NCBI GenBank assembly: GCA_037046735.1 | Contig: JBAOHC010000022.1 | Span: 112,355-176,354, forward strand | DNA from: JADKAV01 sp037046735 | Lineage (GTDB): Bacteria; Actinomycetota; Actinomycetes; S36-B12; UBA10799 | Direction of reading: 5' to 3' | Length of the DNA: 64,000 nt | In this document: in pieces, positions 45,418 to 52,829 of the stretch | Position numbering within the stretch: position 1 is the first letter of the stretch | Layout of the letters: every line of letters begins with the position of its first letter | Notes under the pieces: generated by a model | The model's input: only the letters and a program-made list of their open reading frames with translations | The model's database searches: none | Told to the model about the DNA's origin: nothing | Program-made: the position numbers and the translations under genes

Positions 45418-46436
45418 CCCAGGAGAGTCTGCCCGAGGACGTCGGCAGGCAGATCACCGACATGCAGCAGCGTGTCCTGGGCGCGCCGTTGGAGTACACC
45501 CGGGAGCAGGTGGCCAGTGATGCCGCCGTCCCGCTGGAGGCAGCGCGGGTGTTGTGGCGTTCCATGGGTTACGCCGACGTGGGCGAGGCGGTGGCCTTCA
45601 CCGGGCGGGACAAAGAGGCGCTGCACCGGATGCTGAACATGATCGAGGTGGGCAACCTCGACCCGGACACCGCCAACGACCTGACTCGGGCGCTCGGGCA
45701 GACCACGGCCCGGCTGGCCGACTGGCAGGTCAATGCCCTCGCCGGCCACTTGGAGCGCGAGGGTCTGATTGACCCGGTCGACGGTTTGGCGCCCGCGACG
45801 CTGGACGTGTTCGTCGACGAGTTGGAGAAACTGACACCGGACCTCGAGGCGCTGCTGCTCTATGTGTGGCGCCGTGCCCTGGCGACCACCGTCACCCGTG
45901 CCGCCGTGACCGGCAGTGGCTCCACCGATGGTGACGCCGGCGTGCTGACGGTGGGTTTCGCCGACATGGTCGGCTACACGCGGCTCTCGCGGCGCCTGCC
46001 GGAGGACGAGTTGGCCCGGCTGGTGCAACGTTTCGAGGCTGTGAGCTCGGACATCGTCGCCGCTGGCGGGGGCCGACTGGTCAAGACGGTCGGCGACGAG
46101 GTGTTGTTCGTGGCCACGGCTGCCGATGAGGCCGCGGAGATCGCCCTGCGCCTGCATGAGACCCACGCCGAGGACGACAGCGTGCCCGAGATGCGCGTGG
46201 GTCTGGCCACCGGCCAGGTGCTCTCGCGCATGGGTGACGTGTTCGGCACGACTGTGAACCTGGCGAGCCGGCTCACCGCGATGGCCAAACCCGGAGGCTC
46301 CTTGGTCGACTCGGAGACCCGACTGCAGTTGGTCGAGGACGAGCGCTTCGCGTTGCGTGGCCAGCGCGGACGGCCCGTGCGCGGGTTCGGAGTGCTGCGG
46401 GCTTTCCAGCTCACCCGCGCCCCGGTGGACGACTGA
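45414..46436 (+). CDS. Class III adenylate cyclase with Rv1264-like regulatory domain
   Basis: Makes cAMP from ATP. 340 residues, soluble. Residues 1-165 are all-helical (EYTREQVASDAAVPLEAARV, ADVGEAVAFTGRDKEALHRM) like the pH-sensing regulatory domain of M. tuberculosis Rv1264. The catalytic domain at about 175-340 has VGFADMVGYTRLSRRL (first metal Asp), GGRLVKTVGDEVLFVA (Lys for adenine, second metal Asp) and GDVFGTTVNLASRLTAMA (Asn/Arg transition-state residues). The catalytic set looks complete. GTG start overlaps the PH-protein stop, suggesting a shared membrane-linked function. Confidence 0.9.
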   Translation: MTQESLPEDVGRQITDMQQRVLGAPLEYTREQVASDAAVPLEAARVLWRSMGYADVGEAVAFTGRDKEALHRMLNMIEVGNLDPDTANDLTRALGQTTARLADWQVNALAGHLEREGLIDPVDGLAPATLDVFVDELEKLTPDLEALLLYVWRRALATTVTRAAVTGSGSTDGDAGVLTVGFADMVGYTRLSRRLPEDELARLVQRFEAVSSDIVAAGGGRLVKTVGDEVLFVATAADEAAEIALRLHETHAEDDSVPEMRVGLATGQVLSRMGDVFGTTVNLASRLTAMAKPGGSLVDSETRLQLVEDERFALRGQRGRPVRGFGVLRAFQLTRAPVDD

Positions 46437-46442
46437 CCCCCC

Positions 46443-46457
46443 TACGCTGGGCGTGTG
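46443..46457 (+). promoter_or_regulatory. Probable leaderless promoter of the second carboxylase beta gene
   Basis: TACGCT (46443-46448), 6 nt, GTG. It begins 7 nt after the cyclase stop. Confidence 0.5.
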
Positions 46458-47972
46458 GAGGATCTGAACGCACTGTCTGAGCAGGTCAAGTCCGGAGGCG
46501 CGCAGAAGTACCACGCCGCCAACGCCCGTCGCGGCAAGATGTTCGCCCGCGACCGGATCGATCGGTTGGTGGACGTCGGCTCCTTCTGTGAGGACGGCAT
46601 GTACGCCAACGTCAAGGCAGAGGGCCTGCCTGCCGACGGTGTGGTCACAGGTACAGCCACGATCGACGGCCGCCCCGTCGCGCTGATGGCCAATGACTCG
46701 ACCGTGAAGGCTGGCTCCTGGGGGGCCCGCACGGTGGAGAAGATCATCCGGATCATCGAGGTGGCCTACACGACAGGTGTCCCGATGGTCTACCTCGTGG
46801 ATTCGGCCGGAGCCCGGATCACCGATCAGGTGGACCTGTTCCCAGGTCGGCGTGGCGCTGGCAAGATCTTCCACACGCAGGTCCGGGCCAGTGGCGCGAT
46901 CCCGCAGGTGTGCGCCTTGTTCGGGCCGTCGGCCGCCGGTGGTGCCTACATCCCGGCCTTCTGCGACATCGTGATCATGGTCGAGGGCAACGCCAGCATG
47001 TATCTGGCCAGCGACCGGATGGTGCAGATGGTCACCGGGGAGAAGACCACGCTGGAGGAGATGGGTGGCGCGCGGGTGCATTGTGCAGAGTCCGGGGTGG
47101 GGCACATGCTGGTCAAGAGCGAGTCCGATGCCCTGATCGGCGTGCGCAAGTACCTGTCCTACTTGCCGGCGAATTGGCGGGAAGGGGCGCCGTCGAAGGC
47201 GGCCAAAGAACCGCAGAGCGTGGATCTGCGCGCGCTGGTCCCGGCGTCCGAGCGGCAGGCGTTTGACATGGCCCGGTACATCCGCGGCCTGGTCGATGCC
47301 GATTCGTTCTTCGAGATCCATGCGTTGTGGGCCACCGAACTCATCGTCGGTTTCGCCCGCATGAACGGTGAGGTCGTCGGACTGGTGGCGAACAACTCCA
47401 TGTCGAAGGGCGGGGCGCTGTTCGTCGACTCCGCGGACAAGGCCGCCCGTTTTGTGCAGTTGTGCGACGCGTTCAACGTCCCGCTGATCTTCCTGTCCGA
47501 TGTGCCGGGGTTCATGGTCGGCACCCAGGTGGAGAAGCAGGGGATCATCCGCCATGGGGCCAAGATGATCACCGCGATCTCGGAGGCGACGGTGCCCAAG
47601 ATCTGCGTGGTGGTGCGCAAGGCCTACGGCGCGGGTCTCTACGCGATGGCCGGACCCGGCTTCGACCCTGACGCGACGATCGCGCTGCCCAGCGCGAAGA
47701 TCGCCGTCATGGGGGCGGAGGCTGCCGTGAATGCCGTCTACGCGAACAAGATCGCCGCACTGGAGACCGAGAACGAGAAGACCAAGTTCATCCTGGCCAT
47801 GCGCGAGGAGTACGACAAGGACATCGACATCATGCGGTTGGCCTCAGAACTCGTCGTGGACGCGGTGATTGAACCCGAGCAGTTGCGCGCCGAGTTGGTC
47901 ACGCGGATCGCCCGGGCCCGCAGCAAGGATCGCGCCTTCTCGGATCGCCGGCATGGGGTGACGCCGGTCTAG
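46455..47972 (+). CDS. Acyl-CoA carboxylase beta subunit, second type (methylcrotonyl-CoA carboxylase-like)
   Basis: Carboxyltransferase of 505 residues, clearly diverged from the pccB product. KMFARDRIDRLVDVGSFCED, DSTVKAGSWGARTVEKIIRI, LVDSAGARITDQVDLFPGRR (oxyanion site 1), FGPSAAGGAYIPAFCDIVIM, FLSDVPGFMVGTQVEKQGII and VVRKAYGAGLYAMAGPGFDP. The GARITDQ/PGFMVGT form is nearer to MCC/geranyl-CoA-type subunits, so a branched-chain substrate is likely (inference). No dedicated alpha subunit is adjacent; it may share the product of 37940-39700. Confidence 0.88.
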   Translation: MEDLNALSEQVKSGGAQKYHAANARRGKMFARDRIDRLVDVGSFCEDGMYANVKAEGLPADGVVTGTATIDGRPVALMANDSTVKAGSWGARTVEKIIRIIEVAYTTGVPMVYLVDSAGARITDQVDLFPGRRGAGKIFHTQVRASGAIPQVCALFGPSAAGGAYIPAFCDIVIMVEGNASMYLASDRMVQMVTGEKTTLEEMGGARVHCAESGVGHMLVKSESDALIGVRKYLSYLPANWREGAPSKAAKEPQSVDLRALVPASERQAFDMARYIRGLVDADSFFEIHALWATELIVGFARMNGEVVGLVANNSMSKGGALFVDSADKAARFVQLCDAFNVPLIFLSDVPGFMVGTQVEKQGIIRHGAKMITAISEATVPKICVVVRKAYGAGLYAMAGPGFDPDATIALPSAKIAVMGAEAAVNAVYANKIAALETENEKTKFILAMREEYDKDIDIMRLASELVVDAVIEPEQLRAELVTRIARARSKDRAFSDRRHGVTPV

Positions 47973-48017
47973 GCGGCCGTATCGGGCTCGGGCCGCCCGT
48001 ATGGGGGCCGCCTTTGA

Positions 48018-48231
48018 CAGGTTCGCCGGTTTCGTTCAGGTTCGCCGGTTCGGAACGGGCGCGTTTGAACGTTTGGGGCGAATGTGCGGGGTGGCCGGCC
48101 AGGTTCGCCGGTTCGGAACGACGCCCAGCGTGTTTGGGAGCCCGGGTCGCCAGGTTCGCCGGTTTCGTTCAGGTTCGCCGGTTCGGAAGGGGCGCGTTTG
48201 AACGTTTGGGGCGAATGTGCGGGGTGGGCGG
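48018..48231. repeat. 81-bp direct repeat (2 copies) plus extra core copy
   Basis: The unit starts CAGGTTCGCCGGTTTCGTT and ends GCGAATGTGCGGGGTGG plus 4 nt. It occurs at 48018-48098 and 48151-48231, with two mismatches that I can count. Each unit contains the core CAGGTTCGCCGGTT twice, and a fifth core copy lies at 48100 between the units. It fills the 299-bp gap between two convergent genes; frames inside it are not credible genes. Confidence 0.85.
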
Positions 48232-48271
48232 CTAAGGGGGTTCAGGATCGCCTGTTGAACCGCATCACGGC

Positions 48272-48760
48272 TCAGACGATGGCCTCATCGGCGAGCACAC
48301 GGTCGGGAACCTCGGGGAAGACCCACTTGCGGTAACTCCAGAATCGGAACAGGGTGCCCAAGCCCAGGCCGATGATGTTGGCGCTGATGTTGTCGGCCAG
48401 CGGGCTGGTGAGTCCAAGCGCGTAATGGCTGAACCACAGGACACTCAACGTGATCCCGAGCGCGATGCCGTTGAGGACGAAGAACAGCAGGTACTCACGC
48501 GCGACCCCGGTGCGGCCGCGATCGGAGAACGTCCAGATCCGGTTGCCGATGTAGGCCACCGTGGTGGCAACGATCACGGAGACGATCTTCGCGGTGAGGG
48601 GCTTGTCATACAGCGGCCCCTCGCCACCGGCGAAGCGCAGCAGGTTGAACAGGCCGACATCCACGACCAGGGCGACCAGGCCGACCACCCCGAATTTTGC
48701 GATCTGCTGCAGCAGCCCCTCGAAGCGCACCCAGAGCGATCGCGCAGCAACAAATCTCAC
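48272..48760 (-). CDS. GtrA family membrane protein
   Basis: 162 residues with four predicted TM helices (FGVVGLVALVVDVGLFNLLR; KIVSVIVATTVAYIGNRIWT; YLLFFVLNGIALGITLSVLW; and about 128-146). The GNRIWTF and FRFWSYRKWVFP motifs mark the GtrA/DPMS-like family, thought to help move undecaprenyl-phosphate-linked sugars across the membrane. GTG start 6 nt behind TAGTCT. It may serve the envelope polysaccharide genes to the right. Confidence 0.9.
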   Translation of the reverse strand: MRFVAARSLWVRFEGLLQQIAKFGVVGLVALVVDVGLFNLLRFAGGEGPLYDKPLTAKIVSVIVATTVAYIGNRIWTFSDRGRTGVAREYLLFFVLNGIALGITLSVLWFSHYALGLTSPLADNISANIIGLGLGTLFRFWSYRKWVFPEVPDRVLADEAIV

Positions 48761-48772
48761 GTGTCCAGACTA
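48758..48772 (-). promoter_or_regulatory. Probable leaderless promoter of the gtrA-like gene
   Basis: Minus-strand TAGTCT (48767-48772), 6 nt, GTG. Confidence 0.5.
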
Positions 48773-48806
48773 CCCACCCAAGCCCCCAACTACGCTGGAG
48801 GCAACC

Positions 48807-48857
48807 GTGATGTTGCTCACCGCTGATGAAGGGCGCACCCCATGGACTCACGACTGA
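48807..48857 (+). CDS. Candidate 16-residue leader peptide overlapping the acyl-CoA dehydrogenase start
   Basis: GTG 48807 (or ATG 48810) starts the frame MMLLTADEGRTPWTHD, which ends 16 nt inside the next gene. GGAGG (48797-48801) lies 5 nt upstream and a TACGCT box at 48791-48796. It could couple or tune translation of the dehydrogenase. There is no independent evidence that it is made. Confidence 0.35.
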   Translation: MMLLTADEGRTPWTHD

Positions 48858-49996
48858 CCCCCGAGCACGAGGCACTGCGCAAGACGGTCGAGGAATTCGC
48901 CCACGACGTGGTGGCGCCGGTGATCGGTGACTACTACATGCGCGGGGAGTTCCCGTACCCGATCGTCGAGCAGATGGCCCAGATGGGCCTGTTCGGTCTG
49001 CCCTTCCCCGAGGAGTACGGCGGGATGGGCGGGGACTACGTGGCGCTGTGCGTGGCGATCGAGGAACTTGCCCGGGTCGACTCCTCCGTGGCGATCACGC
49101 TGGAAGCGGGCGTGAGCCTGGGCGCGATGCCCATCTACCGGTTCGGCTCCGAGGAGCTCAAGGCCCAATGGTTGCCGCAGCTGACCTCGGGGCAGATGCT
49201 CGGCGCGTTCGGGCTGACCGAACCCGGCGCCGGCTCCGATGCCGGTGGGACCACGACCACCGCCGTGCTGGACGGCGACGAGTGGGTCATCAACGGCACC
49301 AAGGCGTTCATCACAAACTCCGGCACCGACATCACCGGGCTGATCACCGTGACCGCGGTGACCGGGGAGCGGCATGGCCGCAAGGAGATCTCCAGCATCC
49401 TGGTGCCGGCCGGGACACCCGGGCTGAGCATCGCCGCGCCGTACAAGAAGGTCGGATGGGACGCCTCCGACACCCATGAGGTGAACCTCGTGGACGTCCG
49501 GGTGGCGGCCGACAACCTCGTCGGGGAGCGCGGCCGCGGCTACGCGCAGTTCTTGAGCATCCTCGACGAGGGCCGCATCGCCATCGCAGCTCTGGCCACG
49601 GGGCTGGCGCAGGGGTGCGTGGATGAGTCGGTGCGGTACGCCCACGAGCGGGAGGCGTTCGGCAGGCCGATCGGCGCCAACCAGGCGGTGCAGTTCATGA
49701 TCTCGGACATGCAGATGAGGGCTCACCTGTCCCGGCTGGCATGGCGCGATGCCGCCGGGCGGATGGAGCGCGGTGAGCCCTTCAAGCAGGAGGCCGCGAT
49801 CGCCAAGCTGTTCACGTCCGAGGCGGCCATGGACAACGCCCGGGCCGCCACCCAGGTTCACGGTGGTTACGGCTTCATGCTGGAGTATCCGGCGGGCCGG
49901 TTCTACCGCGACGCGAAGATCCTGGAGATCGGCGAGGGCACCTCCGAGGTGCAGCGCATGCTGATCGCGCGAGATCTCGGGCTGCCCAGTGCCTGA
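48842..49996 (+). CDS. Acyl-CoA dehydrogenase
   Basis: FAD enzyme that introduces the alpha-beta double bond in an acyl-CoA, 384 residues. LPFPEEYGGMGGDYVALCVA, FGLTEPGAGSDAGGTTTTA (FAD/substrate loop), VNLVDVRVAADNLVGERGRG, AFGRPIGANQAVQFMISDMQ and VHGGYGFMLEYPAGRFYRDA then ILEIGEGTSEVQRMLIARDL, which includes the region of the catalytic Glu. SD GAAGGG lies 8 nt before the ATG. Overlaps purK by 8 nt. Chain-length specificity cannot be read. Confidence 0.93.
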   Translation: MDSRLTPEHEALRKTVEEFAHDVVAPVIGDYYMRGEFPYPIVEQMAQMGLFGLPFPEEYGGMGGDYVALCVAIEELARVDSSVAITLEAGVSLGAMPIYRFGSEELKAQWLPQLTSGQMLGAFGLTEPGAGSDAGGTTTTAVLDGDEWVINGTKAFITNSGTDITGLITVTAVTGERHGRKEISSILVPAGTPGLSIAAPYKKVGWDASDTHEVNLVDVRVAADNLVGERGRGYAQFLSILDEGRIAIAALATGLAQGCVDESVRYAHEREAFGRPIGANQAVQFMISDMQMRAHLSRLAWRDAAGRMERGEPFKQEAAIAKLFTSEAAMDNARAATQVHGGYGFMLEYPAGRFYRDAKILEIGEGTSEVQRMLIARDLGLPSA

Positions 49997-51140
49997 TCTG
50001 CCGGTCGGAACGCCCCGGGTCGGGATCATCGGGGGCGGACAGTTGGCGCGGATGAGTCAGCAACCTGCGATAGCGCTCGGCATTCAATTGCACGTCCTGG
50101 CCGACGCGCCGGGCGACTCGGCCGCTTTGGTCATTCCAGAGGTCAGTGTCGGCGCGGCCAGCGATGGTGAGGCGATCCTCGCGTTTGCTGACCACGTCGA
50201 CGTGATCACTTTTGACCACGAACATGTGCCGCAGGAGATCATCCGCGCCTTGGAAGCGACCGGCCACGCGGTCTACCCGAGCTCAGACGCTCTGCTCTAC
50301 GCCCAGGACAAGGCCGTGATGCGTCAGCGCCTGGGTGACGCAGGTTTCCCCATGCCCCACTGGTCGATCGCCGCATCGCCGGAGGACGTCGTCGCGTTCG
50401 ACGCCCCATGGCCGAAGGTGCTCAAGGCGTCCAAAGGTGGCTACGACGGCAAAGGCGTGTGGCTCGTCGCTGATGACGCGGCGGCGCGCGAGGTCCTGTC
50501 CCACGATCTTGGTCCGGGCGCGGTCTGGATCGTGGAGGAGATGGTCGGCTTCACCCAGGAGATCGCGGTCCAGGTCGCCCGTTCTCCGCACGGCCAGGCG
50601 GTGGCATATCCGCCGGTGCGGACCGTGCAGTCCGACGGGATCTGCGTGGAGGTGGTCGCGCCGAGCGCCCCGCACAGCGTGAGCAGTGAGGAGGCTGAGG
50701 AACTCGCGCTGCTGGTGGCCAAGGAACTCGGGGTGGTGGGCATGCTGGCGGTGGAACTGTTCGACACCCCCAGCGGCCTGGTGATCAACGAACTCGCCAT
50801 GCGGCCCCACAATTCGGGGCACTGGACTATCGATGGCGCGTACACCTCGCAGTTCGAGAACCATCTGCGGGCGGTGCTGGACCTGCCGCTGGGGGACCCC
50901 CGGCCCCGGCAGCCCGTCGCGGTCATGGCGAACATCCTCGGCGGCGATATCGAGGATCTGCACGTGGCGTTCAAACATGTGATGGCGCGCGATCCGGGGT
51001 TGAAGATCCACCTCTACGGCAAAGGTGTGCGGCCGGGACGCAAGGTCGGGCATGTCACGGCCCTCGGCAACGATGTGGACGCCCTGCGCGAACGGGCCCA
51101 GCACGCTGCCGACTACTTCCAAGGAGTGATCGATGAGTGA
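49989..51140 (+). CDS. purK: N5-carboxyaminoimidazole ribonucleotide synthase
   Basis: ATP-grasp enzyme of purine synthesis that converts AIR and bicarbonate to N5-CAIR. 383 residues. RVGIIGGGQLARMSQQPAIA, LKASKGGYDGKGVWLVAD (ATP loop), VWIVEEMVGFTQEIAVQVAR, LVINELAMRPHNSGHWTIDG (metal-binding Glu/Asn) and LYGKGVRPGRKVGHVTALG. GTG 49989 overlaps the previous stop, and its end overlaps purE by 8 nt. Confidence 0.96.
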   Translation: MPDLPVGTPRVGIIGGGQLARMSQQPAIALGIQLHVLADAPGDSAALVIPEVSVGAASDGEAILAFADHVDVITFDHEHVPQEIIRALEATGHAVYPSSDALLYAQDKAVMRQRLGDAGFPMPHWSIAASPEDVVAFDAPWPKVLKASKGGYDGKGVWLVADDAAAREVLSHDLGPGAVWIVEEMVGFTQEIAVQVARSPHGQAVAYPPVRTVQSDGICVEVVAPSAPHSVSSEEAEELALLVAKELGVVGMLAVELFDTPSGLVINELAMRPHNSGHWTIDGAYTSQFENHLRAVLDLPLGDPRPRQPVAVMANILGGDIEDLHVAFKHVMARDPGLKIHLYGKGVRPGRKVGHVTALGNDVDALRERAQHAADYFQGVIDE

Positions 51141-51630
51141 GGCCCGGGTAGCGGTGGTGATGGGCAGCGACTCGGACTGGCCGGTCATGTCGGCCGCCGT
51201 CGAGGCGTGCCGCGAGTTCGACGTCACGTGTTTTGCCGATGTGGTGTCTGCCCACCGGATGCCCGAGCAGATGCTGGACTTCGGGCGCACCGCACACACC
51301 CGCGGCTTCGAGGTGATCATCGCCGGCGCAGGTGGCGCGGCCCATCTGCCGGGCATGCTGGCCGCGGTCACGCCGCTGCCGGTGATCGGGGTGCCGGTGG
51401 CGCTCAAGGTGCTCGACGGAATGGATTCACTGCTGTCGATCGTGCAGATGCCCGCTGGTGTTCCCGTGGCTACAGTGGCCATCGGCAACGCCCGCAACGC
51501 GGGCCTGCTCGCGGTGCGCATCCTGGCCGCGAGTGACCCGATGTTGCAGGAGCGGATCGTTGCATTCCAAGCAGCGCTGCGGGACACCGCGGCGGCCAAG
51601 GGCGAGATCGTGCGAGAGGTGAACCGATGA
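51133..51630 (+). CDS. purE: N5-carboxyaminoimidazole ribonucleotide mutase
   Basis: Converts N5-CAIR to CAIR, the step after PurK. 165 residues. VVMGSDSDWPVMSAAVEACR, VVSAHRMPEQMLDFG (catalytic His), IIAGAGGAAHLPGMLAAVTP and GVPVALKVLDGMDSLLSIVQ, PAGVPVATVAIGNARNAGLL. Overlaps the next gene by 4 nt (ATGA). Confidence 0.97.
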   Translation: MSEARVAVVMGSDSDWPVMSAAVEACREFDVTCFADVVSAHRMPEQMLDFGRTAHTRGFEVIIAGAGGAAHLPGMLAAVTPLPVIGVPVALKVLDGMDSLLSIVQMPAGVPVATVAIGNARNAGLLAVRILAASDPMLQERIVAFQAALRDTAAAKGEIVREVNR

Positions 51631-52109
51631 GTGAAGACGGCGCGGCGTGCAGGCTGCCCGGGACCGGGCCAGCCCATGAGCAGGATCTGTACGGGTCCGA
51701 CGACCTGGTGCGGGCTCTGCTGTCCGATGCGCAGGTCTGGTTCGTGGTGGGGCTGAGCACGAACCGGGCACGCGCCGCCTACGGGGTGGCTCGGCTGCTG
51801 ATCAACAAGGGCAAGACGGTGGTGCCGATCCATCCCAAGGCCGAGGAGGTGCTGGGCCAGCGCGGTTATCGCAGTGTCACGCAGGCCGCAGCAGCAGTGG
51901 GCACGCCAGACGTCGTGGATTGCTTCGTCCGCTCGGAACTGGTCGGACCGGTCGTGGACGAGGCCATCGCGGTCGGCGCCGGGGCCGTCTGGATGCAACT
52001 TGATGTCATCGATGAGGACGCCGCCCGCCGCGCGCAGGCAGCCGGGCTGGACACCGTCATGGATCGCTGCCCAGCCGCGGAGTGGCCCCGGCTGGGCCCC
52101 TCGGCCTGA
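51627..52109 (+). CDS. CoA-binding domain protein (YccU-like)
   Basis: 160 residues of the Rossmann-type CoA_binding_2 family. VWFVVGLSTNRARAAYGVAR, NKGKTVVPIHPKAEEVLGQR, DVVDCFVRSELVGPVVDEAI and GAVWMQLDVIDEDAARRAQA, with MDRCPAAEW near the end. Binds CoA-like ligands; physiological role unknown. Coupled to purE but not a purine enzyme. Confidence 0.9.
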   Translation: MSEDGAACRLPGTGPAHEQDLYGSDDLVRALLSDAQVWFVVGLSTNRARAAYGVARLLINKGKTVVPIHPKAEEVLGQRGYRSVTQAAAAVGTPDVVDCFVRSELVGPVVDEAIAVGAGAVWMQLDVIDEDAARRAQAAGLDTVMDRCPAAEWPRLGPSA

Positions 52110-52156
52110 CCATCACCCGCGTCGCGGTACGGCCGGGTCTGCTCATGAGCAGCAGG

Positions 52157-52690
52157 TCAGTCGACCGAGAAGGTCGGGGTGATCACCGCCCTGGCGATCG
52201 TGTTGGCCATGATCTGGAATCCCACCACAGCGGCCGGAGTCTCGGGGGTCAGATCCAGGTTGTCGACCCCGAGGGCATGCACTGCGAAGTAGTAGCGGTG
52301 TTCATGATCTCCGGGTGGCGGTGAGGCGCCCTGGTAGCCCGGCACCCCGTAGTCGGTGCGGAACTCGATGGTCCCGGCGGGCAGTCCTTCCGGGCTGGCC
52401 CCGCGCGGCAGGGAGGTGACGTCGGCGGGGATGTTGACGATCTGCCAGTGCCACCAGCCGCTCTGCGTGGGGGCGTCCGGATCGAAGCAGGTGATGGCGA
52501 AACTCTTGGTACCGGCGGGGAAACCCGACCAGGTCAGGTGAGGGGAGAGGTTGTCCCCGCCGGCGCTGGAGTGGACGTGGCGGGTGGCGGTCACGGCGCC
52601 GTCGAAGATGTCGCTGCTGGTCACCGTGAAGGAGGGGACCTCGGGCAGGGTCTCGAACGGTCCGGCCGGGCGATTACGTTGCAGATTCAC
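52157..52690 (-). CDS. YbhB/YbcL family (PEBP-like) protein
   Basis: 177 residues of the phosphatidylethanolamine-binding fold. FTVTSSDIFDGAVTATRHVH, GDNLSPHLTWSGFPAGTKSF, CFDPDAPTQSGWWHWQIVNI (ligand pocket DPDAP...W.HW), VPGYQGASPPPGDHEHRYYF and ALGVDNLDL. Bacterial members have no settled function. GTG start 7 nt behind TAGACT. Confidence 0.92.
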   Translation of the reverse strand: MNLQRNRPAGPFETLPEVPSFTVTSSDIFDGAVTATRHVHSSAGGDNLSPHLTWSGFPAGTKSFAITCFDPDAPTQSGWWHWQIVNIPADVTSLPRGASPEGLPAGTIEFRTDYGVPGYQGASPPPGDHEHRYYFAVHALGVDNLDLTPETPAAVVGFQIMANTIARAVITPTFSVD

Positions 52691-52703
52691 GGTGACCAGT
52701 CTA
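52688..52703 (-). promoter_or_regulatory. Probable leaderless promoter of the PEBP-like gene
   Basis: Minus-strand TAGACT (52698-52703), 7 nt, GTG. Confidence 0.5.
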
Positions 52704-52724
52704 AGTCGCCGATCAGCGCAGAGC

Positions 52725-52763
52725 GCGCGCCAAATGCGTCACTCACCGACGCGTTTGGCGCGC
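52725..52763. repeat. 16-bp inverted repeat between divergent promoters
   Basis: GCGCGCCAAATGCGTC (52725-52740) and GACGCGTTTGGCGCGC (52748-52763) are reverse complements apart from one base, with loop ACTCACC. It lies between the PEBP and acyl-CoA dehydrogenase start sites and could be an operator or a cruciform. Confidence 0.7.
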
Positions 52764-52814
52764 GGTCTGCCGTGCGAACAGGTCATCTCAGTCACACGCG
52801 GAAATCCCCCCTCG

Positions 52815-52829
52815 TACGATGGCCGTATG
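52815..52829 (+). promoter_or_regulatory. Probable leaderless promoter of the second acyl-CoA dehydrogenase
   Basis: TACGAT (52815-52820), 6 nt, ATG. Confidence 0.55.

Noticed and set aside
48018..48231. CRISPR array
   Set aside because: Repeat units are 81 bp with one 52-bp gap, only two units, and no cas genes.
48001..48335. Overlapping Arg/Phe/Gly-rich small frames
   Set aside because: They only translate the DNA repeat; no SD or composition bias supports coding.
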